Positions 46,023 to 54,707 of a DNA stretch of 64,000 nucleotides are shown piece after piece. Numbering within the stretch: position 1 is the first letter of the stretch; the number at the start of each line of letters is the position of its first letter. The notes beneath the pieces were generated by a model. It saw nothing but the letters and a program-made list of their open reading frames with translations. It was not told where the DNA came from and ran no database searches. The DNA comes from Actinomadura spongiicola. Its GTDB lineage: Bacteria; Actinomycetota; Actinomycetes; Streptosporangiales; Streptosporangiaceae. Both the position numbers and the translations under genes were made by a program. The stretch is from assembly GCF_003432485.1 (NCBI RefSeq), contig NZ_QVNQ01000004.1:248001-312000 (forward strand), in the 5' to 3' direction.

Positions 46023-47300
46023 CGGGAGCGGGTCGCCGCCCTCCCGCCGCAGCGTCTCGGCCCACGAGACGGCGATGAGCAGCCAGGCGCTGGACGCGTT
46101 CGCCGGAGCGGCCAGACCCTCGGTGGTCATGCTGTCGACCAGGAAGAAGCCGAGGAGGCCGAGCATCATCCCCGCGTCGGCGCGCAACGTCCGGTGCCGG
46201 GTGAGGAGCAGCAGCACGAACGCGAGCGTCAGCAGCAGCACCGCGAACGCCGTCGCGCCGAGCACCCCCTCGTCCACGAGCGCGTTCACGAACGCGTTGT
46301 GGCCGCCGCCGAGTCCGATGTCGTCGAGGAACAGGCCCCGCGACGCCCCCAGCCCGTGACCGAAGATCGGCTCCCGGGCGAACGCGTCCATCGCCAGGTC
46401 CCACAGTTCGGTGCGGGAGTTCAGCGAGGCGAGCTTCTCGGCGGACTCGCCGCGCGCCACGAACGCCAGGATGGTCTCGGAGAACGCCAGCACCGCGAGG
46501 ACCGCCACGGCGCTGCCCATCACGACCACGTCCACGCGGCCCTTGGGGCCCCGCGCCGTCGCCAGCAGCACGGCCAGGCCGGCGGCGCAGCCCAGCGTCG
46601 CGCCCCGGGTCCCCGTGGCGACCAGCGCGCCCGTCAGCACCAGCAGGGCGCCCCCGTACACGAGCGGATGCCACATCCGGTCACGGGGCGTCGTCCAGCG
46701 GATCAGGTAGCCGACCGTCAGCAGCACCGCCACCCCGAGATAGACCCCGGCCTGCACGGGATGGACGTACAGCCAGTTGAACCGGTCCACCGTCTGCGGG
46801 GTGCGCGGGAACGGGTGCGCGACACCGATCCCGACCGACACCACCACGATCACGATGAACGCGTGGGCGAGCCGGCGCAGGTCACCGCGCGTCGCGCGGG
46901 TCGCCATGACATGGCACAGCAGCATCGCGACCAGCAGTTGCGCGCCGCGGACGACACCGAGCGCCTTGTACGGCGACCACAGCGCCGAGAACGCGGCGTA
47001 CCCGCAGAACACCCACGCCGCGAGCAGCAGACCGGAGACGCGGCGCCTCGGCGGACCCAGCCCGAAACCGTTCACCAGGTACAGCGCGGCCAGGCCGTAG
47101 ACGCCGACCTCCATCAGGACGGTCATGTCGGCGCTGCCGCCGACCGACTGGTCGACGGCGCGGCTGCGCAGCTTGTAGTCGCTGGCGAGCATCAAGGCGA
47201 GCGGAAGCGTGTACGCCCACCACCCGGCGGACGCCGCGGGCGGTGTGCGCCGCGGGAGCAGCCCCTTTACACGCACGGGACCCTGCCACTGCACGGTCAT
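45972..47300 (-). CDS. O-antigen ligase/Wzy-like polymerase
   Basis: 442 residues with about 11-12 membrane spans. The segment GHGLGASRGLFLDDIGLGGGHNAFVNALVDEG is split here as GHG followed by HNAFVNALVDEGVLG; it matches the Wzy_C/ligase loop containing the conserved His. Polymerases and ligases of this superfamily cannot be told apart by sequence; a polymerase fits the Wzx/Wzz genes nearby. The ATG has GGTGGGAG four bases upstream. Its 3' end overlaps the upstream plus-strand gene by 51 bases. Confidence 0.82.
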   Translation of the reverse strand: MTVQWQGPVRVKGLLPRRTPPAASAGWWAYTLPLALMLASDYKLRSRAVDQSVGGSADMTVLMEVGVYGLAALYLVNGFGLGPPRRRVSGLLLAAWVFCGYAAFSALWSPYKALGVVRGAQLLVAMLLCHVMATRATRGDLRRLAHAFIVIVVVSVGIGVAHPFPRTPQTVDRFNWLYVHPVQAGVYLGVAVLLTVGYLIRWTTPRDRMWHPLVYGGALLVLTGALVATGTRGATLGCAAGLAVLLATARGPKGRVDVVVMGSAVAVLAVLAFSETILAFVARGESAEKLASLNSRTELWDLAMDAFAREPIFGHGLGASRGLFLDDIGLGGGHNAFVNALVDEGVLGATAFAVLLLTLAFVLLLLTRHRTLRADAGMMLGLLGFFLVDSMTTEGLAAPANASSAWLLIAVSWAETLRREGGDPLPSPGAATAQVEHHAERA

Positions 47301-47366
47301 GTGACTCCCACCGGTTCGCTGAGACCCCACCAAGAATAAGCCGGTCATGGCGGTAATCTGTGCGCT

Positions 47367-48251
47367 GTGAATCGAGCGATGCTACCCGGCCCGGTCGTCT
47401 CGGCGGGCCGCGGCGTGATCCGCGGGTACGGGATGAGCACGGCCGCCCTGCGCCCCGGCCCCGACTTCCTCCTCATCGGGGCGAAGCGAGGGGGATCCAC
47501 CTCCCTGTACTACACGCTGCTGGAGCACCCCCGGATCATGCCGCTGTTCCCGAACGCGCGGCTGCTGCCCAAGGCCAACCACACCAAGGGCGTCCACTAC
47601 TTCGACTCCCACTACGACCGGGGCGCGACCTGGTACCGGTCGCACTTCCCGGCGTCCGCGCGCAGGTCGGGCAAGGTCGTGGGGGAGGGCTCGCCGTACT
47701 ACCTGTTCCACCCGCTCGCCGCGGAGCGCGCCGGACGCGACGTCCCCGACGCGAAGATCCTGCTGATCCTGCGCGACCCGATCGAGCGCGCGTTCTCGCA
47801 CTACCGGGAGCGGCGGCGGCAGAGCGCCGAGGAACTCGCCACGTTCGAGGAGGCGCTCCTCGCCGAGAACGACCGGCTCGCCGGCGAACGGGAACGCATC
47901 GTCTCCGAACCGGGATACCGCAGCTACGCCCACGAGCAGCAGTCGTACCGGGCGCAGGGGGAGTACGCCCCGCATCTGCGTCGCTGGATGGAGCACTTCC
48001 CCGCCGAACGGTTCCACGTCCTCGCGGCGGAGGAGTTCTACGCCGACCCGCAGAAGGCGGTCGACGGGGTCGCGGAGTTCCTCGGGCTGCCCCCGGCGCC
48101 GCTGCCGCCGTCCGCCGTCAAGGTGTGGAACGCGGCGCCGAGCCAGGAACTCAGCCCCCACACGCGGCAGAGCCTCGCCGAGCACTACGCGCCGTTCAAC
48201 GAGGACCTGGAGAAACTGCTCGGACGTACGTTCCCCTGGACCCGTCCCTGA
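47367..48251 (+). CDS. PAPS-dependent sulfotransferase
   Basis: 294 residues. IGAKRGGSTSLYYTL (about 37-51) is the 5'-phosphosulfate-binding loop (KxGxTSL-type) and ILRDPIERAFSHY near residue 133 is the 3'-phosphate motif. The family resembles heparan/carbohydrate sulfotransferases that move sulfate from PAPS to sugars. The GTG start lies seven bases after TAATCT, a -10-like box, so the mRNA may be leaderless. It sits between a Wzy-like gene and a beta-helix gene, so sulfation of the polysaccharide is the leading idea. There is no signal peptide; it is cytoplasmic. Confidence 0.85.
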   Translation: MNRAMLPGPVVSAGRGVIRGYGMSTAALRPGPDFLLIGAKRGGSTSLYYTLLEHPRIMPLFPNARLLPKANHTKGVHYFDSHYDRGATWYRSHFPASARRSGKVVGEGSPYYLFHPLAAERAGRDVPDAKILLILRDPIERAFSHYRERRRQSAEELATFEEALLAENDRLAGERERIVSEPGYRSYAHEQQSYRAQGEYAPHLRRWMEHFPAERFHVLAAEEFYADPQKAVDGVAEFLGLPPAPLPPSAVKVWNAAPSQELSPHTRQSLAEHYAPFNEDLEKLLGRTFPWTRP

Positions 48252-48266
48252 CCCGTTCCCGGCCGG

Positions 48267-50120
48267 TCAGTCCCGCCAGGCGCCGACGTGGCGGACGCCC
48301 GTCCGCTTGTCGAGCAGGCGCGCGATGTCGGCCGGGAGGGGCAGAGCCACGTTCTGGTCGGCGGGCCCGGCGGCGGACGGGGCGAGGAACCCGTCCGGCT
48401 GCGCGGCGCCCGCGGTGCCGTGGTACGCGCCGCGCCGCTCCTGCCCGGTCACCGACCGGAACCGGCCGAGGTCGGCGAACGAGTTCTTCGTCCACAGGAC
48501 GAGCGTGGACGGGGCGGACCCGTCCGGCCGGACGTAGACGTTGCCGTTGACGGTCAGGTTCATCTGCCCGGCCGACCGCTCCCCGGTGTGGTCGGTGACG
48601 CACAGGAGGCAGTCCGTTCCGGGACGGGCGCCGGCGATGACGTTGTTGGCGACGGTGGTGTTCCCGATGCGCCAGGTCATCGTCGGGTCGTCCGGGCGCC
48701 GCGGGTCCCGGCCCGGCACCGACCGGTCGCCGCGCCGCCGGTCGTCCTGGACGACCTCGATCGCGCGGTCGTTGCCGGCCATGGAGTTGTTCCAGATCCG
48801 GACGCCGGACGTGTTGTTCACCTTCACCCCGTTGCCGGCGTTGCCGCTGATGACGTTGCCCGCCACCACCGCCTTGGCGCTCAGCTCCAGCGAGACGCCG
48901 TGGTGGGCGTTGCGGAGGATCCGGTTGCCCGCGAGGCTGATGCCGTGGACGGACTCGTCCATCCACACGCCCTTGCCGAGGTTGTCGACGATGTCGCCGT
49001 CGACGACCGCGACCGCGCGGGTCCGGGTGACCTTGATCCCGCCCGAGACGGGCGAGAACTTGAACCGCTCCCGGTTGTTGTGGTCCGCCCGCACCGACTC
49101 CAGCCGCAGATCGTCGGCCTGGTCCGCGTGGACGCCGAGCATCCCGTTGCGGGAGGCCGTCACCCGCCGGACGCGGGCGTGCGCCGCGGAGACGCTGAGA
49201 CCCGTCGTCGCCGACTCCCGGACGACCACGTTCTCCACGGTGACGCGGGGGGCGGCGACCTTCACCGCGGCGATCCTCGGCAGCGCCGTCGCGTACCGGC
49301 GCACGCCGATCCCGCGGAGCCTGCTGCCCTTGCCGCGGATGGTGATGGCCTCGCCGAGCGTGCTCGCCCGGACGCGGTGCCCCCGCGGATCGGAGCCCAC
49401 GTAGAGGCGGGAGGCGCCCTCGTCGACGTAGAACGTGCCGGGCTTCACCTCGTTCCGCGTCTTGACCTGCCGCTGCGGGGCCCCGTCGATCCAGACCTGG
49501 TCGGGGTGCGCGGCCATCGGATGCTCGGGGGAGACGAACCGGAAGTCGGAGTCCTCGCTCGGCGCCGCGCCCGCCGTGTACGTGGGGCTGGAGTCGAATC
49601 TGGCCGTCCAGCCCTCACGGACCCAGGCGGCGTTCCCGGCCCTCCAGCCGGTGACGGGCGAACTGCCGTCGAACCACACGCTCTCCCGCGGATACGCCTG
49701 GATCGTCAGGCGCTTGCCCGCCGGGACGGTCACGGTCTCGTGGTAGTCGCCGCCGCGCAGCACGATCGTGCCGCCGCTGCGCGCCTTCTCGATCGCCCTG
49801 CCGAGGGTGCGGAGCGGCTTCTTCTTCGTGCCGTCCGCGCGGTCGCGTCCGGACGGCGCGACGAACAGCGCACCGTCCGGGACCTTGTAGGCCGTGCTGC
49901 CCACGGCGGCCGCGCCGGGCGGTCCGGGCGGCTCCACCGCGCGGCCGTCGTCCCGGGGGATCTGCCAGCCGAGCAGCCCGACACCGACGATCACCGGCAG
50001 CGCGAGGAACCGGACGATCGTCGCCCGGCGCGAGCCGCCCGAACCGCCGTCACCCGGACCGGCGCCGGGACCGTCGCCCGGCGTGACGCCCGCGGTGGTG
50101 TCCGACCTGCCGCCTGACAT
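48267..50120 (-). CDS. Membrane-anchored right-handed beta-helix protein
   Basis: 617 residues. After about 30 cytoplasmic residues one hydrophobic span (about 38-55, FLALPVIVGVGLLGW) anchors it. From about 90 the repeats of a pectate-lyase/PbH1-type beta-helix begin (GTIVLRGGDYHETVTV, NRILRNAHHGVSLELS, NVISGNAGNGVKVNNTSG). It may be a polysaccharide lyase/epimerase or a binding protein; catalytic residues are not evident. ATG start after GAGGGGGCAGGGC. Convergent with the sulfotransferase gene, 15 bases apart. Confidence 0.8.
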   Translation of the reverse strand: MSGGRSDTTAGVTPGDGPGAGPGDGGSGGSRRATIVRFLALPVIVGVGLLGWQIPRDDGRAVEPPGPPGAAAVGSTAYKVPDGALFVAPSGRDRADGTKKKPLRTLGRAIEKARSGGTIVLRGGDYHETVTVPAGKRLTIQAYPRESVWFDGSSPVTGWRAGNAAWVREGWTARFDSSPTYTAGAAPSEDSDFRFVSPEHPMAAHPDQVWIDGAPQRQVKTRNEVKPGTFYVDEGASRLYVGSDPRGHRVRASTLGEAITIRGKGSRLRGIGVRRYATALPRIAAVKVAAPRVTVENVVVRESATTGLSVSAAHARVRRVTASRNGMLGVHADQADDLRLESVRADHNNRERFKFSPVSGGIKVTRTRAVAVVDGDIVDNLGKGVWMDESVHGISLAGNRILRNAHHGVSLELSAKAVVAGNVISGNAGNGVKVNNTSGVRIWNNSMAGNDRAIEVVQDDRRRGDRSVPGRDPRRPDDPTMTWRIGNTTVANNVIAGARPGTDCLLCVTDHTGERSAGQMNLTVNGNVYVRPDGSAPSTLVLWTKNSFADLGRFRSVTGQERRGAYHGTAGAAQPDGFLAPSAAGPADQNVALPLPADIARLLDKRTGVRHVGAWRD

Positions 50121-50297
50121 GCCCTGCCCCCTCACCCCCGGGCCTCACACGAGGCCGTACCGACAAGAGACACTGCCCAACGAAAGTACTGCACCATGAA
50201 CGCCTCGGCCATGGGCCCTCCGAGCGGCGGGCCCCGCCTCAGGGCCCTCCGCGTCAGGGCCCACGGCGCGCGTCGGGGCGCGCCGGGGCCCGCGGCG

Positions 50298-51047
50298 TCA
50301 GGGACGGAGCGCGCCCGCGAAGAGGGCGACCTTGTGCTGGGCGTCGAACTTGACGCCGATGGCCACCGACTTGTAGCCGTTCGGGGGGATGTCGAAGGCG
50401 TAGGACGCCTTCCTATCCTTGCCCGGCGGCACGGTGCCGTAGAAGTCGTTGAGGTCGGCGTACGAGGTCGGCCTCGCCTCGGTCTTCTTGGGGCCGTATC
50501 TGGCCACGACCCTCACCTGGTTGAGGTCGAGGGGCTTGGCCGAGCCGTTGGTGAAGGCCAACGTGAAGATCGTGAGGACACGGCCCTGGATCTGGCCGGG
50601 GCCGTCCACCTTGTTCCGGACGTAGCGGATGTCACTCACGCGGACGCTGATCTTGTCGTCGTAGGTGACGGGCTTGCGCAGGCCGTCGGACGCGGAGAGG
50701 TTCTGCGACCCCGGCGCGGCGTTGGCCGCGGCCTCGGGCTGCGCGCTCGGCGGCGGGGGCGGCTTGGCGGCGGGCTTCTCCTCGTCCCCGCCTCCCCGGA
50801 CCACCACCGCCGCGATCGCCACCACCGCGGCAAGGGCCAGCGCCCCGCCCGCGACGAGGAGGCCCTTGCGCGGGCCGCCCTTCTTCGGCGCCCCACCCTG
50901 CGCGGATCCGCCCTGCGCCGGTCCGCCCTGTGTCGGTCCACCTTGGGGCGGGCGGCCCTGCCGCGGATCGCCGGGCTGTGGACTGCCTGCCGGCGGGGGG
51001 CCCTCAGGCGGACGACCCGTCGGCGGAAGGGATCCGCTGTCGGACAT
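50298..51047 (-). CDS. Single-span protein with Pro/Gly repeats and an extracytoplasmic domain
   Basis: 249 residues. Residues 1-60 are repeats of Q-G-G-P/Pro-rich units, then one span (LLVAGGALALAAVVAIAAVVV). Residues 100-249 resemble a DUF4352-type immunoglobulin-like domain (TFYV, LTIFTLAFTNGSAKPL, YAFDIPPNGYKS). It probably senses or binds something at the surface; the function is not known. The GC-rich spacing to the next gene holds direct repeats. Confidence 0.75.
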   Translation of the reverse strand: MSDSGSLPPTGRPPEGPPPAGSPQPGDPRQGRPPQGGPTQGGPAQGGSAQGGAPKKGGPRKGLLVAGGALALAAVVAIAAVVVRGGGDEEKPAAKPPPPPSAQPEAAANAAPGSQNLSASDGLRKPVTYDDKISVRVSDIRYVRNKVDGPGQIQGRVLTIFTLAFTNGSAKPLDLNQVRVVARYGPKKTEARPTSYADLNDFYGTVPPGKDRKASYAFDIPPNGYKSVAIGVKFDAQHKVALFAGALRP

Positions 51048-51123
51048 ACGGGACTCCTCACGAGTGTGCGTTCGAAAGGGTGGTCGGACCGGGGAAAGTC
51101 GAGTGCGGGGGGACGCGCTTCAG

Positions 51124-51143
51124 CCGGAGTCGACCGGAGTCGA
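51124..51143. repeat. Tandem GTCGAC repeats
   Basis: CCGGAGTCGA occurs twice in a row, each containing the palindrome GTCGAC, 90-110 bases before the next gene. It may be an operator for one of the flanking divergent genes. Confidence 0.35.
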
Positions 51144-51230
51144 CCAGTGTAGACGCGAAACGTCCGTTACTCTGCCTTTACTCCGATGGCCGCCGAGGGC
51201 CGCGAAGTTGATGGCCGAGGGAACCTCCAA

Positions 51231-54200
51231 GTGACATCTGAACGTTCGCATGGGCGCGGGGCGCGCGCCCGCAGAATGGCGATAGCCGCGGTCGCCGCTT
51301 TCTCCACCGCCCTGCTCGGCGCTTCCGTGCCGACCGGCGAGGCCGCGGCCGACACCGATCCGCCGTCCGGCCTGCCGCCGACCGTGAGCGCCGACCCGCT
51401 GCCGACGTGGCAGGTGAACGGCGTCGTCTGGAGCATGGTCACGGTCGGGAACACCGTCTACGCGACCGGTAACTTCACCAAGGCGCGTCCGCCGGGCACC
51501 GCGCCGGGGCACGCCTCCGAGGTGACGCGCAACAACATCCTGGCGTTCGACCTCACCAGCGGGAACCTCGTCACCTCCTTCGACCACTCGCTGAACGGGC
51601 AGGGGCTGCGGGTCGCGGCGTCCCCGGACGGCAAGCGCGTGTACGTCGGCGGCGAGTTCACCACCGTCGACGGCCAGCCGCGGCAGCGCCTCGCGGCGTT
51701 CGACACCGCAACCGGCGCGCTCGACCCGAACTTCAAGCCGCAGGTGTCGGCGGTCGTGCGGGGCATCGCCGCGACGAACTCGAAGGTGTACTTCGGCGGC
51801 AACTTCTTCAACGTCAACGGCAACGCGCGGACCCGCCTGGCGGCGGTCGACGCCGCCAACGGCGCCAACGACAACACGTGGCGGCCGACCGCGGACGACA
51901 ACGAGGTCCACGCCCTCGCGATCGCGCCCGGTGAGCAGCGGGTCATCATCGGCGGCCGGTTCCAGCAGCTCAACGGCGTGCAACAGGTCGGCATCGGCGC
52001 GGTGAACACGACCAACGGCGCGTCCGACACCTGGACCAGCAAGCCCATCCCGACCAAGTCCGGCAGCAGCTACTCCTACGTCACCGACCTGTTCGTCGCG
52101 GGCGACACCGTGTACGGCTCGGCGGACGGCGAGGGCGGCCGCTGGTTCGACGGCCGGTTCGCCGCCAAGGCCGCCAACGGCGACCTGGTGTGGCTGGACA
52201 ACTGCTACGGCGCCACCTACGGCATGTTCGTGCAGGGCCAGTCGGTCTACAGCGTGTCCCACGCGCACGACTGCGCCTCCCTCGGCGCGTTCCCCGAGCA
52301 GAACCCGAGGATCTGGCAGCGTGCGCTGGCCGAGACCACCTTCCCGACCGGCACCGACCAGGCGCCGCCGGGAGCGAACAGCAACTACAGCGGACAGCCC
52401 GTCCCGACCCTCCTGCACTGGTTCCCCAGGCTGGCGATGGGGACGTTCACGAAGCAGTACCAGGCCGCGTGGACGGTCACCGGCAACTCCGAGTACGTCG
52501 CCATGGGCGGCGAGTTCCCGAAGGTGAACGGGAAGGCGCAGGAGGGCATCGTCCGGTTCGCGTTGAAGGCCGACGCGCCCAACAAGGAAGGACCCGAGGC
52601 GGCGGAGCTCGGCACCCCCACCGCCAGGGCCATGCCGGACGGCAGCGTCCGCGTGGGTTGGAAGACCACGTGGGACATGGACAACGAGAAGCTGCGGTAC
52701 GAGATTCTGCGCGACGGCGGGTCCACGCCGGTCGGCGTCGTCGAGAAGACGTCGACGTTCTGGGAGATGCCGAACGCGGCGTTCTTCGACACGACCGCCC
52801 CGCCGGGCTCGCACACCTACCGGGTCCGTGCCGTGGATCCTGCCGGGAACGCCGTCACCAGCGACGCGTCGAACGCGGCGACCCCCGCCAACGGCACTCC
52901 CGGGCCGTACACCAACGAGGTCCGCTCCGACGGGGCGTCGGCCTACTGGCGTCTCGGTGAGAGCAGCGGCACCGGCTACGACTACGCGGGCGCGAACGAC
53001 CTGACGTTCGGTTCGGGCACGACCCGCGGGCAGGCGGGCGCGATCGCCGGCGACGCCGACCGGGCGGTGCGGTTCGGCGGCACCTCGACCGGCACCGCGT
53101 CGAGCGGACCCGCCCCGACACGCCAGGGCTTCAGCGTCGAGGCGTGGGTGAAGACCACCTCCACCACCGGCGGGAAGATCATCGGTTACGGGAACGCGGC
53201 GAGCGGCACCAGCACGAACTACGACCGCCACCTGTACCTGACCAACGACGGGCGGGTCGTCTTCGGCGTCTACCCCGGCGTCACGAAGACCGTGCAGAGT
53301 TCCGCCAAGGTGAACAACAACCAGTGGCACCACGTGGTCGGCACCCTCGACCCCGAGGGCGGGATGAAGCTGTTCGTGGACGGCGCGCAGGTCGCCGCCG
53401 ACCCGTCGGTGAAGACGGCGCAGGTGTACTCCGGACGCTGGCGCCTCGGCGGCGACAACCTCAGCGGCTGGCCCAACCGGCCGACCAGCAACTTCCTGAA
53501 CGGCACGCTGGACGAGGTCGCGGTCTACCCGCGGGCGCTGACGGCGGCCGAGGTGACGCGTCACCACGGCGTCGGCACCGGCAGCGTCCAGCCGAACCAG
53601 CCGCCGTCCGCGGCGTTCACCTCGTCCTGCGACCAGCTCGCGTGCACGTTCGACGGGTCCGGCTCCACCGACCCCGACGGGACGATCGCGAGCTACGCCT
53701 GGGACTTCGGCGACGGCCAGAGCGGTACGGGCGCCACCCCCGCGCACACGTACGCGGAGGCGGGCGACTACACCGTCAGGCTGAAGGTCACCGACGATCA
53801 GGGCGCGACGAACGAGGTTCTGCGCAACGTCGCCGTCACGTCCTCCGTCCTGGCGTCCGACTCCTTCGGGCGCACCGTCACCGGCGGGTGGGGAACGGCC
53901 GACACCGGCGGCGCCTGGAGCAGGGTCGGCACCGGCGGCGTCATGTCCGTGGACGGCTCCGGAAAGGTGGCGATGATGGCGCCCACCGAGAGCGGCGGCG
54001 GCCACCTCAACGGCACGTCCGCCACGGACACGAACCTGACCTTCGGCGTCGCCGCCGACAAGGTCACGACCGGCAACGGCGTCTACGTCTGGGCCGTCGG
54101 ACGACGGGTGGACGGCCAGGGCGACTACCGCGCCAGGATCAGGCTGCTGCCGTCCGGCGCGGTGGGGCTCCAGCTCAGCCGCGCGACCGCGGGCAACGCC

Positions 54201-54488
54201 GAGACGGCCATCGGCTCCGAGCAGGCCGTTCCCGGCCTGACCTGGGAGCCGGGCACGCCGCTGCGGCTGCGTCTGGAGGTGACGGGCACCGCGCCGACCA
54301 CGCTGAAGGCGAAGGTGTGGGCCGGTGGGGCGACCGAGCCGGCGGAGTGGCACGCCACCGCGACCGACGCCACCGCCGGGCTTCAGGCGGCCGGGGCCGT
54401 GGGGCTGCGGACCTACCTGGCCGGCAACGCCACCAACGCTCCGATCGTGGTGTCGGTGGACGATCTGAAGGCCACCCGCGTCGGCTGA
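51231..54488 (+). CDS. Large secreted protein: beta-propeller-like, FN3, LamG and PKD domains
   Basis: 1085 residues. Signal peptide to about residue 40. Residues 55-455 are a propeller-like repeat region (VYVGGEFTTVDG, VYFGGNFFNVNG, VIIGGRFQQLNG). A fibronectin-like domain follows (about 460-550), then a LamG/ConA domain (about 560-780, RQGFSVEAWVKTT), a PKD domain (about 790-870, YAWDFGDGQSGTG) and a final ConA-like domain (about 875-1085). This is a surface adhesin or glycan-binding protein. The GTG at 51231 is preferred for its GAGGGA site; an ATG 15 codons earlier is possible. A strong terminator follows. Confidence 0.82.
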   Translation: MTSERSHGRGARARRMAIAAVAAFSTALLGASVPTGEAAADTDPPSGLPPTVSADPLPTWQVNGVVWSMVTVGNTVYATGNFTKARPPGTAPGHASEVTRNNILAFDLTSGNLVTSFDHSLNGQGLRVAASPDGKRVYVGGEFTTVDGQPRQRLAAFDTATGALDPNFKPQVSAVVRGIAATNSKVYFGGNFFNVNGNARTRLAAVDAANGANDNTWRPTADDNEVHALAIAPGEQRVIIGGRFQQLNGVQQVGIGAVNTTNGASDTWTSKPIPTKSGSSYSYVTDLFVAGDTVYGSADGEGGRWFDGRFAAKAANGDLVWLDNCYGATYGMFVQGQSVYSVSHAHDCASLGAFPEQNPRIWQRALAETTFPTGTDQAPPGANSNYSGQPVPTLLHWFPRLAMGTFTKQYQAAWTVTGNSEYVAMGGEFPKVNGKAQEGIVRFALKADAPNKEGPEAAELGTPTARAMPDGSVRVGWKTTWDMDNEKLRYEILRDGGSTPVGVVEKTSTFWEMPNAAFFDTTAPPGSHTYRVRAVDPAGNAVTSDASNAATPANGTPGPYTNEVRSDGASAYWRLGESSGTGYDYAGANDLTFGSGTTRGQAGAIAGDADRAVRFGGTSTGTASSGPAPTRQGFSVEAWVKTTSTTGGKIIGYGNAASGTSTNYDRHLYLTNDGRVVFGVYPGVTKTVQSSAKVNNNQWHHVVGTLDPEGGMKLFVDGAQVAADPSVKTAQVYSGRWRLGGDNLSGWPNRPTSNFLNGTLDEVAVYPRALTAAEVTRHHGVGTGSVQPNQPPSAAFTSSCDQLACTFDGSGSTDPDGTIASYAWDFGDGQSGTGATPAHTYAEAGDYTVRLKVTDDQGATNEVLRNVAVTSSVLASDSFGRTVTGGWGTADTGGAWSRVGTGGVMSVDGSGKVAMMAPTESGGGHLNGTSATDTNLTFGVAADKVTTGNGVYVWAVGRRVDGQGDYRARIRLLPSGAVGLQLSRATAGNAETAIGSEQAVPGLTWEPGTPLRLRLEVTGTAPTTLKAKVWAGGATEPAEWHATATDATAGLQAAGAVGLRTYLAGNATNAPIVVSVDDLKATRVG

Positions 54489-54531
54489 GCGTCATCGCCT
54501 GATTCGGTCGAATAAGGCGATAGACGCGTGG

Positions 54532-54567
54532 GGGCGCCCCGAGGTTTACTCCTCGGGGCGCCCTTTT
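54532..54567 (+). terminator. Intrinsic terminator after the large secreted protein gene
   Basis: GGGCGCCCCGAGG and CCTCGGGGCGCCC form a perfect 13-pair stem with a 6-base loop, followed by TTTT. This is the clearest intrinsic terminator of the window; it separates the two paralogous genes into different transcripts. Confidence 0.9.
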
Positions 54568-54707
54568 CTGATCGGCCGGCAAAAAGAATGGTTTGTATCA
54601 CGATTTCAGTAAGGGCGTCGATGCCGGAACGCGGAGGCGACTAGGATCCTTCGATCTGGAGTGGCCGTGGGGCCACGAGTGGCAGAAGCGTCAGGGGATC
54701 CGAACTC

